Below, piece after piece: positions 45,599 to 54,351 of a DNA stretch of 64,000 nt. The translations under genes were made by a program, and so were the position numbers. The stretch lies in NCBI GenBank assembly GCA_963733065.1, contig CAVTBT010000001.1, positions 1-64,000 of the forward strand, in the 5' to 3' direction. Below the pieces are notes generated by a model that saw only the letters and a list, made by a program, of their open reading frames with translations, searched no databases and was not told where the DNA came from. The first letter of the stretch is position 1. Each line of letters begins with the position of its first letter. The DNA is from CAVTBT01 sp963733065 (lineage in GTDB: Bacteria > Actinomycetota > Thermoleophilia > Gaiellales > Gaiellaceae).

Positions 45599-46633
45599 AT
45601 GCGTTCGAGCCGGATGCCGGCGCTCGCCGCGGCCGTGGTCGCTGCCCTCGTCGGGATCGTCGCGGCAGCGGCCGCACCGCCCGGGTACGTGCAGTCGCAA
45701 CGACGCATCGCCGTCGAGGGCCGCGCGCTCGCGTCGCTCGTTCGCGCGGGCGATGCCGAGGCCGTGTTCGAGCGGTTCTCGCCCGAGCTCGCCCGATCGG
45801 TGCCGCTCGCAGAGGTGCGACGCGTGCTCGACTCCACGCTCGGCGCCGCCCCGATCGGCGCCCGCACGGGCGAGTCGGCGCTCCCGCTCGGACCGAACCG
45901 CCGCACCTATGTCGCCGAGCACCGCTGGGGGCCGAGGACGATCGCGCTCCAGGCCGTGTTCGACTCGCGCGGGGTGATCGCGGGGATCGACCTCAGGCCA
46001 CCGACGACGCTCCCGCGCGACCCGCGCGCCGGATATCGGCTTCGAGCACGGCTCTCGCTGCCGTTCCGCGGTGTCTGGTGGGTCTTCTGGGGCGGACCGA
46101 CCGAACGCCAGAACTACCACGTCGTCGCGCCGGACCAGCGCCATGCGTACGACCTCGTCGTCTGGCGGTCCGGCGGCACGCATCGCGGGACCGGCGCCAG
46201 CAACGCCGACTACTGGGCGTGGGGACGTCCGCTGCTCGCGCCGGCCTCCGGCGCCGTCGTCGAAGCGGTCGACGGGATTCGCGACAACCGGCCTCAGGTC
46301 GAAGTGGAGAACCGGAAGCAGCCGGCGGGGAACCACGTCGTCCTCGATCTCGGGAACGGGGAGTACGCGCTGCTGGCCCACATGCAGAAGGGGAGCGTCC
46401 GCGTGCGGGCGGGCCAGCGCGTTCGGGAAGGCGACGTCCTGGGGCTCACCGGCAACTCCGGGAACTCGTCGGAGCCTCACCTGCACTTCCACGTTCAGGA
46501 TCGGCCGGCGCTCTTCGGCGAGGCGCGCGGCCTGCCCGTGTCGTTCGTCGGCTACCGCGCCGACGGCCGTCCGGTCGCCCGCGGCACGCCGGTGCAGGGC
46601 CAGTTCGTCGAGCGCGGTCGTCGCGGAGGCTGA
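45599..46633 (+). CDS. Exported M23 family peptidase (LytM-type)
   Basis: 344 residues. A signal peptide (LAAAVVAALVGIVAAAAAPP) is followed by an N-terminal domain with ALASLVRAGDAEAVFERFSP, a fold of unknown role. The C-terminal M23 domain has the zinc site RHAYDLVV (His and Asp), HVVLDLGNGEYALLAHMQKG and EPHLHFHVQD. It should cut peptidoglycan cross-links or act as a regulator of cell-wall hydrolysis. Starts 3 bases after the upstream stop, so it belongs to the XRE operon. Confidence 0.88.
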   Translation: MRSSRMPALAAAVVAALVGIVAAAAAPPGYVQSQRRIAVEGRALASLVRAGDAEAVFERFSPELARSVPLAEVRRVLDSTLGAAPIGARTGESALPLGPNRRTYVAEHRWGPRTIALQAVFDSRGVIAGIDLRPPTTLPRDPRAGYRLRARLSLPFRGVWWVFWGGPTERQNYHVVAPDQRHAYDLVVWRSGGTHRGTGASNADYWAWGRPLLAPASGAVVEAVDGIRDNRPQVEVENRKQPAGNHVVLDLGNGEYALLAHMQKGSVRVRAGQRVREGDVLGLTGNSGNSSEPHLHFHVQDRPALFGEARGLPVSFVGYRADGRPVARGTPVQGQFVERGRRGG

Positions 46634-46655
46634 CCGGCTCCCTGCTCGGCAGGTG

Positions 46656-47663
46656 TCATGCGAGCAGGCGGTCGACCGTCAGGGCGTTCGGGTCTCGCGG
46701 GGGCCGAAGCTCACGCCACGTGCAGTCGCCCGGCGCCTTGTCGTCGCGGAAGCGGAGCAGCTTCGTGCCGTGGCGGAGCCTGTGGCCCTGCACCTTGTCG
46801 TAGCGCACCTCGGCGACGAGCTCGGGCCGTAGCGCCGTCTCCTCGAGCTCGCCCGTGCCCCAGCGGTTCGGCTCCGAGAAGCGCCGGTCGGACGCCTCGT
46901 CGATCAGGGGCGTGACGAGAGCCGCGATCTCGTCGTGCTTGCTCGCCGCGACCGCAGCCGAGCCCACGTAGTGCAGCTCGCCCTCGTCTCCGTACAGCCC
47001 GAGCAGGAGGGTTGCGAGCCGGCCGCCGTGCTCGGCCTTCCAACGCACGCCGACGACGACGCAGTCGGCCGTGCGGTAGGCCTTCACCTTGAACACGGCC
47101 TCGCGCGAGCCGGGGCGGTACTCCGCGTCGCGCCGCTTGGCGACCACGCCGTCGAGACCGGCCGCCTCGAGGTCGTCGAGCCAGGCCTCGGCCGCGTCGG
47201 CGTCCACCGTGTACGGCGAGAGGCGGAATGCGTCTCCCAGCCCTTCGAGCCTCGCGCGGCGCTCGGCGAGCGGCTGCCGCCAGATCTCCTCGCCGTTCCA
47301 GAGCAGCACGTCGAAGGCGATGAACTGCGCCGGGATCTCGGCCGACAGCTTGCGGATGCGGCTCTCCGCGGGGTGCAGGCGCATCTGCATCGAGTCGAAC
47401 TCGAGGATCCCGTCGCGGGTGATCACGATCTCGCCGTCGAGGGCCGAATGCGGCGGCATGAGCTCACCGAGCGGACGCAGCTCGGGGAAGTACCGCAGCA
47501 GCGGCCGCTCCTTCCTGCTCCAGAGCGCGAGCTCGCCGCCGTCGTTCTCGAGCACGCCCCGAAAGCCGTCCCACTTCGGCTCGTACTGCCACTCCTCGCC
47601 GCGAGGCAGCTCGCGCACGAGGTCGGCCTCCATCGGCGGGAACGGGACGTTTGGACCGGGCAT
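46656..47663 (-). CDS. ATP-dependent DNA ligase (LigD ligase-type)
   Basis: 335 residues. The adenylation site EPKWDGFRG has the nucleophile Lys30, followed by DGEIVI, FIAFDVLLWNGEEIWRQPLA, LDGVVAKRRDAEYRPGSR and FKVKAYRTADCVVVGVRWKA (motifs III-V). The C-terminal OB-fold domain runs to the end (KVQGHRLRHGTKLLRFRDDK). It seals nicks, most likely in non-homologous end joining together with the polymerase-domain protein at 43803. The start ATG is at 47663; the longer frame upstream would overlap the divergent gene. Confidence 0.93.
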   Translation of the reverse strand: MPGPNVPFPPMEADLVRELPRGEEWQYEPKWDGFRGVLENDGGELALWSRKERPLLRYFPELRPLGELMPPHSALDGEIVITRDGILEFDSMQMRLHPAESRIRKLSAEIPAQFIAFDVLLWNGEEIWRQPLAERRARLEGLGDAFRLSPYTVDADAAEAWLDDLEAAGLDGVVAKRRDAEYRPGSREAVFKVKAYRTADCVVVGVRWKAEHGGRLATLLLGLYGDEGELHYVGSAAVAASKHDEIAALVTPLIDEASDRRFSEPNRWGTGELEETALRPELVAEVRYDKVQGHRLRHGTKLLRFRDDKAPGDCTWRELRPPRDPNALTVDRLLA

Positions 47664-47682
47664 CGCGAGGAACCCTACTGTC

Positions 47683-47982
47683 GTGGCGGAGCTCGACGGG
47701 CTCTGGGAGGTGCGCCGCGAGAGCGGCCTGCTGCCGCCGATGGTGGGCGTGCGCAAGGTCATCAGCGGCGATCACGGCTGGACGACTGTCGGGCCTGTGC
47801 GGGCGGCCTTCGACGTCGTCGGCAACGAGCTCCGCTATCGCATGCCGCTGCGGGGGTTCGTCGACGTCCTGCAGCCCGAGAATGGCGGCTGGACGGGACG
47901 GGCGCTGCTCGCCGGACGCGAGTACGGCCGCTTCCGACTCGTGCCGGTCGATGAGGAAGGTGCGTACCCCGGCGCCTCCTAG
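47683..47982 (+). CDS. Conserved-looking small protein, unknown
   Basis: 99 residues from a GTG only 19 bases from the divergent ligase start, so transcript and translation probably begin together (leaderless; TACTGT precedes the GTG). The sequence LDGLWEVRRESGLLPPMVGV and YRMPLRGFVDVLQPENGGWT looks like a small beta-barrel of lipocalin or nitrobindin size. No family assigned. Its stop shares a CTAG with the convergent gene. Confidence 0.65.
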   Translation: MAELDGLWEVRRESGLLPPMVGVRKVISGDHGWTTVGPVRAAFDVVGNELRYRMPLRGFVDVLQPENGGWTGRALLAGREYGRFRLVPVDEEGAYPGAS

Positions 47983-48299
47983 CGGAGCCAGGGAGCGAGG
48001 AAGCTCTCGATCTGACGGCAGCCGCGGGGCTTCGCGAGGCGAGCCTCCACGTGTCGATCCTCGACCACGACCAGCGTCGGCACTTCCTCGACCTGGAAGC
48101 GGCGCAGCAGGTCGGGGCGCTCGCTCTCGTCGACGACCACGAGCCGGAACGTGGCGTGGTTCTGGCGGCGCTGGAGCACCTGCGCGAGGAAGCCCTCGAC
48201 GCGCCGGCAGCGGCCCGACGTGGCCGACGTGAAGAAGACGAGGCGCGGCTTGGACGCCGTCTGCGGACGGAGCGCGGCGGCTGACGACGGAGACCCCAT
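47979..48299 (-). CDS. Thioredoxin-like protein with degenerate active site
   Basis: 106 residues of the thioredoxin fold: LVFFTSATSGRCRRVEGFLA, RLVVVDESERPDLLRRFQVE and VPTLVVVEDRHVE with the cis-Pro. In place of CxxC there is SGRC, so only one cysteine remains. It cannot do ordinary dithiol exchange. It may bind glutathione or serve as a structural or sensing version. Stops inside a CTAG shared with the convergent gene. Confidence 0.75.
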   Translation of the reverse strand: MGSPSSAAALRPQTASKPRLVFFTSATSGRCRRVEGFLAQVLQRRQNHATFRLVVVDESERPDLLRRFQVEEVPTLVVVEDRHVEARLAKPRGCRQIESFLAPWLR

Positions 48300-48346
48300 A
48301 CGGATGACCTGCCCTCGCCGGTCGGATCGCTAACTATGCTCGGGCG

Positions 48347-49579
48347 ATGCGTCGCGTCGCCGTCACGGGCCTCGGTGCGATCACGCCCCTCGGGCTCGAC
48401 GCTCCGTCCTCCTGGGATGCGGCGAAGGCCGGCCGCAGCGGCGTCGACTTCATCCAGGCGTTCGATCCGGCGGGCTTTCCGGTGCGCATCGCAGCGGAGG
48501 TCACCGGCTTCGACCCGGCGACCGTCGCCTCTCCGAAGGAGGCCCGTAAGCTCGACCGCAATGTCCTCCTCGCGCTCGGCGCGGCGAGGGAGGCCTGGGC
48601 GGATGCCGGGACGAACGGCGTCGATCCGGCGCGAGTCGGCGTCCTCGTCGGCTCGGCGATCGGCGGCCTGCCCGGTATCGCCGAGCAGCACCAGGTGCTG
48701 CTCGAGCGCGGGCACGACCGCGTGTCGCCGTTCTTCATCCCCTCGGTGCTCGTCGACTCCGCGAGCGGTCAGCTCGCGATCTCGCTCGGCGTCAAGGGCC
48801 CGAACTACGCGCCGGTCTCCGCGTGCGCGACCGGCTCACATGCCGTGGGCGAGGCGGCCGAGCTGATCAAGCGCGGCGACGCCGACGTCGTGCTCGCCGG
48901 CGGTACCGAGTCCTGCATCCATCCGCTGATCCTCGCCGGCTTCTGCGCGATGCGCGGGCTCGTCGCCGAGGAGGAGGACCCGACGCTCGCCTCGCGCCCG
49001 TTCGACGCCACCCGGGCCGGCTTCGTCATGGGCGAGGGCGCGTGCATCCTCGTGCTCGAGGATCTCGCGGCTGCGCAGGCCCGCGGCGCACGCATCTACG
49101 CGGAGGTGCTCGCGTACGGGGCATCGAACGACGCCCACCACATGGCGCAGCCGGAGCCCGAGGCGGTCGGCGTCGCCGACATGATGCGGGCGGCGATCGC
49201 GCGGGCCGGCGTCGAGCCTGAGCAGGTGGGCTACGTCAACGCGCACGGCACGTCCACGCCGCTCGGCGACGCGGCCGAGACTAGGGCCGTGAAGCAGGTC
49301 TTCGGCGAGCACGCCTACCGCCTGGCCGTCTCGTCGACGAAGTCCGTGACGGGTCACATGTTCGGTGCGGCCGGCGCGTTCGAGGCGATGATGTGCGCCC
49401 TCGCGCTCCACGAGCAGGTGCTTCCGCCGACGATCAACTACCGGAACCCCGATCCGGAGTGCGATCTCGACTACGTCCCGAACGAGGCGCGCCCCGTCGA
49501 GGGGCTCGAGGTGGCGCTCTCGAACGCCATGGGGCTCGGCGGTCACAACGGCTGCGTCCTGCTCGGGCGCGTCGACTAG
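48347..49579 (+). CDS. fabF: Beta-ketoacyl-ACP synthase II (FabF type)
   Basis: 410 residues with complete Cys-His-His triad: VSACATGSHAV (Cys160), VNAHGTSTPLGD (His about 301) and STKSVTGHMFGAAGA (His about 337). N-terminal MRRVAVTGLGAITPLGLDAP and C-terminal ALSNAMGLGGHNGCVLLGRV are typical. It elongates acyl-ACP with malonyl-ACP in fatty-acid synthesis. No other fab genes adjoin, so it may be a second synthase. TAACTAT lies just upstream of the ATG, suggesting a very short leader. Its stop is shared with the convergent HAD gene. Confidence 0.93.
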   Translation: MRRVAVTGLGAITPLGLDAPSSWDAAKAGRSGVDFIQAFDPAGFPVRIAAEVTGFDPATVASPKEARKLDRNVLLALGAAREAWADAGTNGVDPARVGVLVGSAIGGLPGIAEQHQVLLERGHDRVSPFFIPSVLVDSASGQLAISLGVKGPNYAPVSACATGSHAVGEAAELIKRGDADVVLAGGTESCIHPLILAGFCAMRGLVAEEEDPTLASRPFDATRAGFVMGEGACILVLEDLAAAQARGARIYAEVLAYGASNDAHHMAQPEPEAVGVADMMRAAIARAGVEPEQVGYVNAHGTSTPLGDAAETRAVKQVFGEHAYRLAVSSTKSVTGHMFGAAGAFEAMMCALALHEQVLPPTINYRNPDPECDLDYVPNEARPVEGLEVALSNAMGLGGHNGCVLLGRVD

Positions 49580-50235
49580 CCCCGCGACGCGTCCTCGAGC
49601 AGCTCGGGCGTCAGCTCGTCGAGCGAGCGGACGACCACGCGCGCCAGGGAGAGCGCGTCGGCGGGCGGCGGGTAATGGGCGTTGGGCGCCGCGACCACGA
49701 CCATGCCGGCGGCGGCAGCCGACCTCAGGCCGTTCGCTGAGTCCTCGATCGCCGCGCAGCGTGCCGGCGCGACGCCGAGCCTGCTCGCAGCCTCGAGGAA
49801 GACGTCCGGCGCGGGCTTGCCGCGCGCGACCTCCTCCGACGAGACCGTCGCAGCGAAGTTCTCGCCGACGCCGGCCGCAGCAAGGAACGCGTCGATCACG
49901 GGGCGGTTCGACGACGACGCGAGCCCGAGTGGCCAGCGCGCCGCCAGCCGCCGGACGGCCTCGACGGCGCCGGGGAGAAGCGGCAGGCGCTCGCGGTACC
50001 GCTCGAGCAGCCGCCGGACCACCTCGGCGTTGATCTCCTCGGGCGAGTCGCGGAGCCCGACCACGTCGTGCATGTACCGGGACCACTCGGGCGAGCTCAT
50101 GCCCATCATGTCCGTCTGCGCCCGCTCGCTCCACGTGCCGCCGCGCTCGAGGGCCAGCTGCTCGCGCACCTCGTCCCAGACCTGCTCCGAGTCGAGGAGC
50201 ACGCCGTCGAGGTCGAAGACGACCGCGTCGATCAC
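49576..50235 (-). CDS. HAD-family sugar phosphatase / phosphomutase-like hydrolase
   Basis: 219 residues from a GTG that overlaps the previous stop (GTGA). Motif I DAVVFDLDGVLLDSEQVWDE has Asp8 and Asp10. The cap domain is alpha-helical (about 15-85). Motif II is LGLASSSNRPV, motif III ARGKPAPDVFLEA and motif IV CAAIEDSANGLRSAAAAGM. It resembles beta-phosphoglucomutase or sugar-phosphate phosphatases and should act in the cytosol. Substrate unknown. Confidence 0.9.
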   Translation of the reverse strand: MIDAVVFDLDGVLLDSEQVWDEVREQLALERGGTWSERAQTDMMGMSSPEWSRYMHDVVGLRDSPEEINAEVVRRLLERYRERLPLLPGAVEAVRRLAARWPLGLASSSNRPVIDAFLAAAGVGENFAATVSSEEVARGKPAPDVFLEAASRLGVAPARCAAIEDSANGLRSAAAAGMVVVAAPNAHYPPPADALSLARVVVRSLDELTPELLEDASRG

Positions 50236-50699
50236 GGCGAGCGGAACGCTCCGTCCAGGCGCAGGAGCGGCAGGCTCGCCGGACCGGCGAGCGCGGCATC
50301 GACCGCGCCCGAGAAGAAGGTGTGCGTCCCGGCGGGCGTCTCGCCCGCGACGCGGCACCGCAGCCAGCCGACGGCTCCGGCGAGGAGCGGCGGGCCCTCG
50401 CCCGCCTCCACCTCGACGCCCGCCCACATCGCGATCGGCGGCACGCCGCGGGCGAAGTGCTGCGCGAGCTGCTCCTGGCCCGCGGCGAGCAGCGACGCCG
50501 CGAAGCTTCCGGAGTCGCGCAGCAGCTCGTGGAGCGCCGCCTGCCGGGAGACCGCGACGCCGACGAGCGGCGGCTCCAGCGACAGCGTCACGAGCGACGC
50601 GACGGTCAGCCCGACCTGCAGTCCGCCCGCGTCGACGGTGACGACCGCGACGCCGGTCGGGAAGCGGCGCATGACCGCGCGCAGATCCTCGCCGACCAC
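50232..50699 (-). CDS. Flavin reductase-like (FMN-binding split-barrel) protein
   Basis: 155 residues. MRRFPTGVAVVTVDAGGLQV, GLTVASLVTLSLEPPLVGVA and CRVAGETPAGTHTFFSGAVD are the split-barrel flavin reductase pattern (HpaC/ActVB type). It should reduce FMN or FAD with NAD(P)H for a monooxygenase. No oxygenase gene is near. It overlaps the HAD gene by 4 bases, so both are co-translated. Confidence 0.85.
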   Translation of the reverse strand: MVGEDLRAVMRRFPTGVAVVTVDAGGLQVGLTVASLVTLSLEPPLVGVAVSRQAALHELLRDSGSFAASLLAAGQEQLAQHFARGVPPIAMWAGVEVEAGEGPPLLAGAVGWLRCRVAGETPAGTHTFFSGAVDAALAGPASLPLLRLDGAFRSP

Positions 50700-50729
50700 G
50701 GCGAGGATCCTACGCGCGGTCGGAGGGGG

Positions 50730-51632
50730 TCAGACCGCCTTGCAGAGGGACTCGCTCGAGCCGCCGTACAGCGACTTCTGCTCCTGGTGCAGCGCGAGGT
50801 CCAGTGCCTGGTCGTAGGAGCCGAGCGGGCTCCCCTCCCAGTAGACGTCCGGCGTGACGCCCGGGCCGATGATCGTGGCGCGATAGCGCTGGCCCTTGCC
50901 GACGGGCCGGCTGCCGTGCGAGTAGAAGCCGTAGCAGAACAGCCCCGTGCCCTTGTGCATGAGGAAGCTGTTCTCGCGCTTCCAGCCCGAGCCGTACGCC
51001 GAGTTGAACGTGTCGAGGTACAGGTTGCGCCCGAACGTGTCGAGCGGCTCGCCCGAGGGCTTCGACTTGAAGCCGTACACGGGCTTCCCGAGGTACGAGA
51101 ACGACCCGAACAGGTGGTCGAACGAGCGGTAGGCCCAGTTCAGCTTGACGGTCAGCTCCGCAATCGGGCCGCGCCAGTGCGAGAGCCGCAGCTCCCAGAC
51201 CGACGCCGCGGCCGACGCCGTCAGGCCGTAGTTCGGAAGCATCCGCTGCCAGCTCTGGACGGCCCAGTAGCTGCCGTCCGGCGCCTTGCACGCCGTGACG
51301 AGCCACTGCAGCTTCGGCCCGTCGTACGGCCCGCAGGCGTTCACGAACGTCTTCCAGACGAGCTTCCGCTGGGAGCCCCAGCCGCCCGAGTAGTCGAGTG
51401 AGAACTCCACCTGCTTGCGCGACGGGGTGGCATGGATCGCGTTGATGGCGCCGTTGGCGAGCACGTTCCAGCGCTTGCCGCGCGCGTTGTAGGAGAGCAG
51501 CGCCTGACCGTTTCTCGCCACCTTGAGGCTGACGTTCGTGGCATTGCGGTCGATGAGCTCCGACGCCGACGCCGAGGCGGGGAGCAGGACGGTCGCCGCA
51601 AACGCGACGACGAGGAGCATGCAGAGACGCAC
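50730..51632 (-). CDS. Exported protein of unknown function
   Basis: 300 residues from the GTG at 51632, chosen because GGGGGTC lies 5 bases before it and the signal peptide (LCMLLVVAFAATVLLPASAS) follows directly. The mature protein is rich in aromatic residues and beta structure (RNGQALLSYNARGKRWNVLA, YWAVQSWQRMLPNYG, RNLYLDTFNSAYGSGWKREN). Two or three cysteines (in NACGPYDGP, TACKAPDG and LFCYGFYSH) may form disulfides. It recalls secreted actinobacterial proteins of about 300 residues with no known role. Confidence 0.75.
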   Translation of the reverse strand: MRLCMLLVVAFAATVLLPASASASELIDRNATNVSLKVARNGQALLSYNARGKRWNVLANGAINAIHATPSRKQVEFSLDYSGGWGSQRKLVWKTFVNACGPYDGPKLQWLVTACKAPDGSYWAVQSWQRMLPNYGLTASAAASVWELRLSHWRGPIAELTVKLNWAYRSFDHLFGSFSYLGKPVYGFKSKPSGEPLDTFGRNLYLDTFNSAYGSGWKRENSFLMHKGTGLFCYGFYSHGSRPVGKGQRYRATIIGPGVTPDVYWEGSPLGSYDQALDLALHQEQKSLYGGSSESLCKAV

Positions 51633-51725
51633 GAAAAGACCCCCGGACGGGTAGACAACAGGCCGCATGAAACGAGGATCGGCTTCGACGCGCCGAACGT
51701 ACAGGCTCCGTCTGAGGGATCCGTG

Positions 51726-51760
51726 TGAAAAACGCGAAGGGGGCGGATCGCTCCGCCCCC
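51726..51760 (-). terminator. Rho-independent terminator after the DUF4383 gene
   Basis: On the minus strand GGGGGCGGA-gcga-TCCGCCCCC is followed by TTCGCGTTTTTC. It lies 28 bases after the DUF4383 stop and before the exported-protein gene. Confidence 0.75.
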
Positions 51761-51788
51761 TCGGTGGTGGGCCCGATGTCCCCTTGCC

Positions 51789-52205
51789 CTACGCCAGTGC
51801 CGTGCGGCCGCCGCGCGTGGTGACGACCCCCGCGCCGACCATGCCGAGCCCGAGCACGAAGTGGAGCCAGTGGTCGAGGTCGTTGGCCGGCAGCCAGTCG
51901 AGGCCGCCGATGATGCCGAGCAGCCAGAGTGCGAGATAGATCGCTCCACCGCCGATCAGGAAGTTGCGCGCGCCGTCCCAGGTTCTCGCCAGGGCGATGC
52001 CGGCGACGCCGAACAGCAGGTGGACGATGTTGTGGAGGATGCTGACGCGGAAGAGCCCGAGCAGCTCGGCCTCCGAGTCCTCGCCGGCGAAGGCCATGTC
52101 GCCGTAGTTCGTCGTGATCCCCGGGATGAAGCCAAGGATGCCGACGGCCAGGAAGACGATCCCGACCAGCATCGCCACGGTTTGCACCGGAGAGCGCTCG
52201 TTCAT
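51789..52205 (-). CDS. DUF4383 family membrane protein
   Basis: 138 residues with four hydrophobic helices: TVAMLVGIVFLAVGILGFIP, SILHNIVHLLFGVAGIALA, NFLIGGGAIYLALWLLGIIG and WLHFVLGLGMVGAGVVTTRG. DUF4383 proteins are common small integral membrane proteins of actinobacteria with no known function. AGGAGG lies 7 bases before the ATG. Single gene with its own terminator. Confidence 0.88.
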   Translation of the reverse strand: MNERSPVQTVAMLVGIVFLAVGILGFIPGITTNYGDMAFAGEDSEAELLGLFRVSILHNIVHLLFGVAGIALARTWDGARNFLIGGGAIYLALWLLGIIGGLDWLPANDLDHWLHFVLGLGMVGAGVVTTRGGRTALA

Positions 52206-52315
52206 TCCTGCCTCCTACTTGTGATGTACGGCACGATGTTCACGGATCTGTCCTCGATTCCTTCGTCCATACCCCGCTGTCGGATCGGTAAGTCGCGGCC
52301 CAGTAGATTCCGGAC

Positions 52316-52996
52316 GTGCGCGTCCAGCTCTTCGCGACCTGCCTCGGCGACCTGATCCTGCCCGCGGCGGTCGCGGACGCCGAGGCGCTGCTGCGGGCCG
52401 CCGGCCACGAGGTCGTCTTCCCGCCCGGCCAGGTGTGCTGCGGACAGCCCGCGTACAACGCCGGCCATCGCGGCGCAGCCGCGCGCGTCGCACGGACCTT
52501 CGTGCGCGCCTTCTCCCGCGAGCTGCCGGTCGTCACCCCGTCGGGCTCGTGTGCGGCGATGGCGACCCACCACCTGCCGGGACTCCTCGGCGTCGAGCCC
52601 TACGAGGTGTACGAGCTGTCCGCGTTCCTCGCGGGCGCCGAGCTCCCGCGGCGGAACGAGGGGCGGTCGGTCGCCTATCACGACTCGTGCCACATGCTGC
52701 GCGAGCTGCGGATCTCGGACGCGCCGCGGGCGCTGCTCGAGGCGTCGGGCGCGAGGATCGTGCCGCTCCGGCGGCCCGATCTCTGCTGCGGCTTCGGCGG
52801 CACGTTCTCGGTGCGGCGGCCGGAGGTCTCGGTGGCGATGGCCGACGACAAGCTCGGCGACGCGGCCGGCAGCGGCGTCGAGGCGCTCGTCACAGCCGAC
52901 CCGGGCTGCCTCATGCACCTCCGGGCAAGGAGCGAGCGGACGGGCGGGCCGGCGGTCGTCCACCTCGCGACCGCGCTCGCACGGGGCCTGCCGTGA
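52316..52996 (+). CDS. lutA: L-lactate oxidation Fe-S subunit LutA (CCG-domain)
   Basis: 226 residues with two CCG domains: FPPGQVCCGQPAYNAGHRGA and DLCCGFGGTFSVRRPEVSVA, plus TPSGSCAAMATHHLPGL and DSCHMLRELRISDAPRALLE. It works with LutB and LutC as a lactate-to-pyruvate oxidoreductase complex. GTG start; TAGATT about 9 bases upstream suggests a leaderless transcript. Overlaps lutB by 4 bases (GTGA). Confidence 0.93.
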   Translation: MRVQLFATCLGDLILPAAVADAEALLRAAGHEVVFPPGQVCCGQPAYNAGHRGAAARVARTFVRAFSRELPVVTPSGSCAAMATHHLPGLLGVEPYEVYELSAFLAGAELPRRNEGRSVAYHDSCHMLRELRISDAPRALLEASGARIVPLRRPDLCCGFGGTFSVRRPEVSVAMADDKLGDAAGSGVEALVTADPGCLMHLRARSERTGGPAVVHLATALARGLP

Positions 52997-54351
52997 CGGA
53001 CTTCGCCGTGCGCGCGCGCGAGGCGCTCGCCGACGATCACCTGCAGGCCGCCCTCGACGTCGGCACCGGCAGGCTGATGTCCGGCCGCGAGCGCGCCTGG
53101 GGCGAGCTCGCGGACGTCGAGGCGCTCCGCGAGCGGGCTCGCGAGATCCGGGCGCGCACGATCGCCGACCTGGACGGCCAGCTCGCGGCCTTCCAGGCCG
53201 CGTTCGAGGCGAGGGGCGGCCACGTGCACCGGGCGGCGACCGCCGAGCAGGCGACGGCATACGTCGTCGACATCTGCCGCCGTGCGGGTGCCGCGACGGC
53301 CGTGAAGTCGAAGTCGATGGCCTCGGAGGAGATCGGGCTCAATGCCGCCCTCGAGCGAGCGGGCGTGCGCCCGGTCGAGACGGATCTCGGCGAGTACCTG
53401 CTCCAGCTCGGCGGCAAGCACCCCGCGCACATCGTCGCTCCCGCCATCGAGCTGACGCTCGAGCAGTGTGCGCGGCTCCTCTCGGCAGTCGACGGCGAGC
53501 CGCTGCCCGCCGATCGCTCCGCCCTCGTGGCGGCGGCGCGGCGCCAGCTGCGGCGCGACTTCCAGACGGCCGAGGTCGGCATCACGGGCGCCAACTTCGG
53601 CGTCGCGGACACCGGCTCGATCGTCCTCGTCACGAACGAGGGCAACGCGCGGCTCGTGAGCGCGCTCCCGCGCGTGCACGTGGCGATCATGGGCATGGAG
53701 CGCGTCGTGCCGACCCTCGCCGACCTCGCCGTGCTCCTGCAGCTGCTCGGCCGCAGCGGCACGGGCCAGGCGCTGACGGTCTACACGACGCTCCTCACGG
53801 GGCCCCGCCGGGCCGGGGAGGTGGACGGGCCCGAGGAGAGCCACGTCGTGCTCCTCGACAACGGCCGCTCCGCGCTCCGCGGCGGGCGCTACGAGTCGAT
53901 GCTCGCCTGCATCCGCTGCGGCGCGTGCCTCAACGTGTGCCCGGTGTACCGCAAGGCCGGCGGCACCGCGTACTCGGATGTCTACTCGGGGCCGATGGGC
54001 GCCGTGCTCCTGCCGCTGCTGAAGGGGCTCGAGGAGACGAAGGCGCTGCCGCACGCATCGTCCCTCTGCGGCGCCTGCACCGCCGCTTGCCCGGTCAAGA
54101 TCCCGCTGCACGAGCTGCTGATCGAGCTCCGCGAGGACCTCGTCGGCACGGGAGTCGCGCCCCGCGCCGAGCGGCTCGGCTTCGTGCTGTGGTCGTTCGC
54201 CTGGTCGCGGCCGTGGCTGTACCGGCTGTCGACCCGGCTGGCACTGCTCGGCCAGCGACTCGGCGGGCTGGCGGGTCCGGGCCGGGTCTGGGCCCGCGGC
54301 CGTGCGCTGCCGCGACTGGCGCGGCGCCGCTACCGCGACGGCCGGTCGTGA
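52993..54351 (+). CDS. lutB: LutB-type iron-sulfur lactate oxidation protein
   Basis: 452 residues. The N-terminal LUD domain (AVKSKSMASEEIGLNAALER, FGVADTGSIVLVTNEGN) is followed by two 4Fe-4S ferredoxin motifs, LACIRCGACLNVCPVYRKAG (about 305) and CGACTAACPVKIPLHELL (about 358). It is the electron-transfer core of the LutABC complex. Starts at GTG overlapping the lutA stop and ends overlapping lutC (GTGA). Confidence 0.93.
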   Translation: MTDFAVRAREALADDHLQAALDVGTGRLMSGRERAWGELADVEALRERAREIRARTIADLDGQLAAFQAAFEARGGHVHRAATAEQATAYVVDICRRAGAATAVKSKSMASEEIGLNAALERAGVRPVETDLGEYLLQLGGKHPAHIVAPAIELTLEQCARLLSAVDGEPLPADRSALVAAARRQLRRDFQTAEVGITGANFGVADTGSIVLVTNEGNARLVSALPRVHVAIMGMERVVPTLADLAVLLQLLGRSGTGQALTVYTTLLTGPRRAGEVDGPEESHVVLLDNGRSALRGGRYESMLACIRCGACLNVCPVYRKAGGTAYSDVYSGPMGAVLLPLLKGLEETKALPHASSLCGACTAACPVKIPLHELLIELREDLVGTGVAPRAERLGFVLWSFAWSRPWLYRLSTRLALLGQRLGGLAGPGRVWARGRALPRLARRRYRDGRS

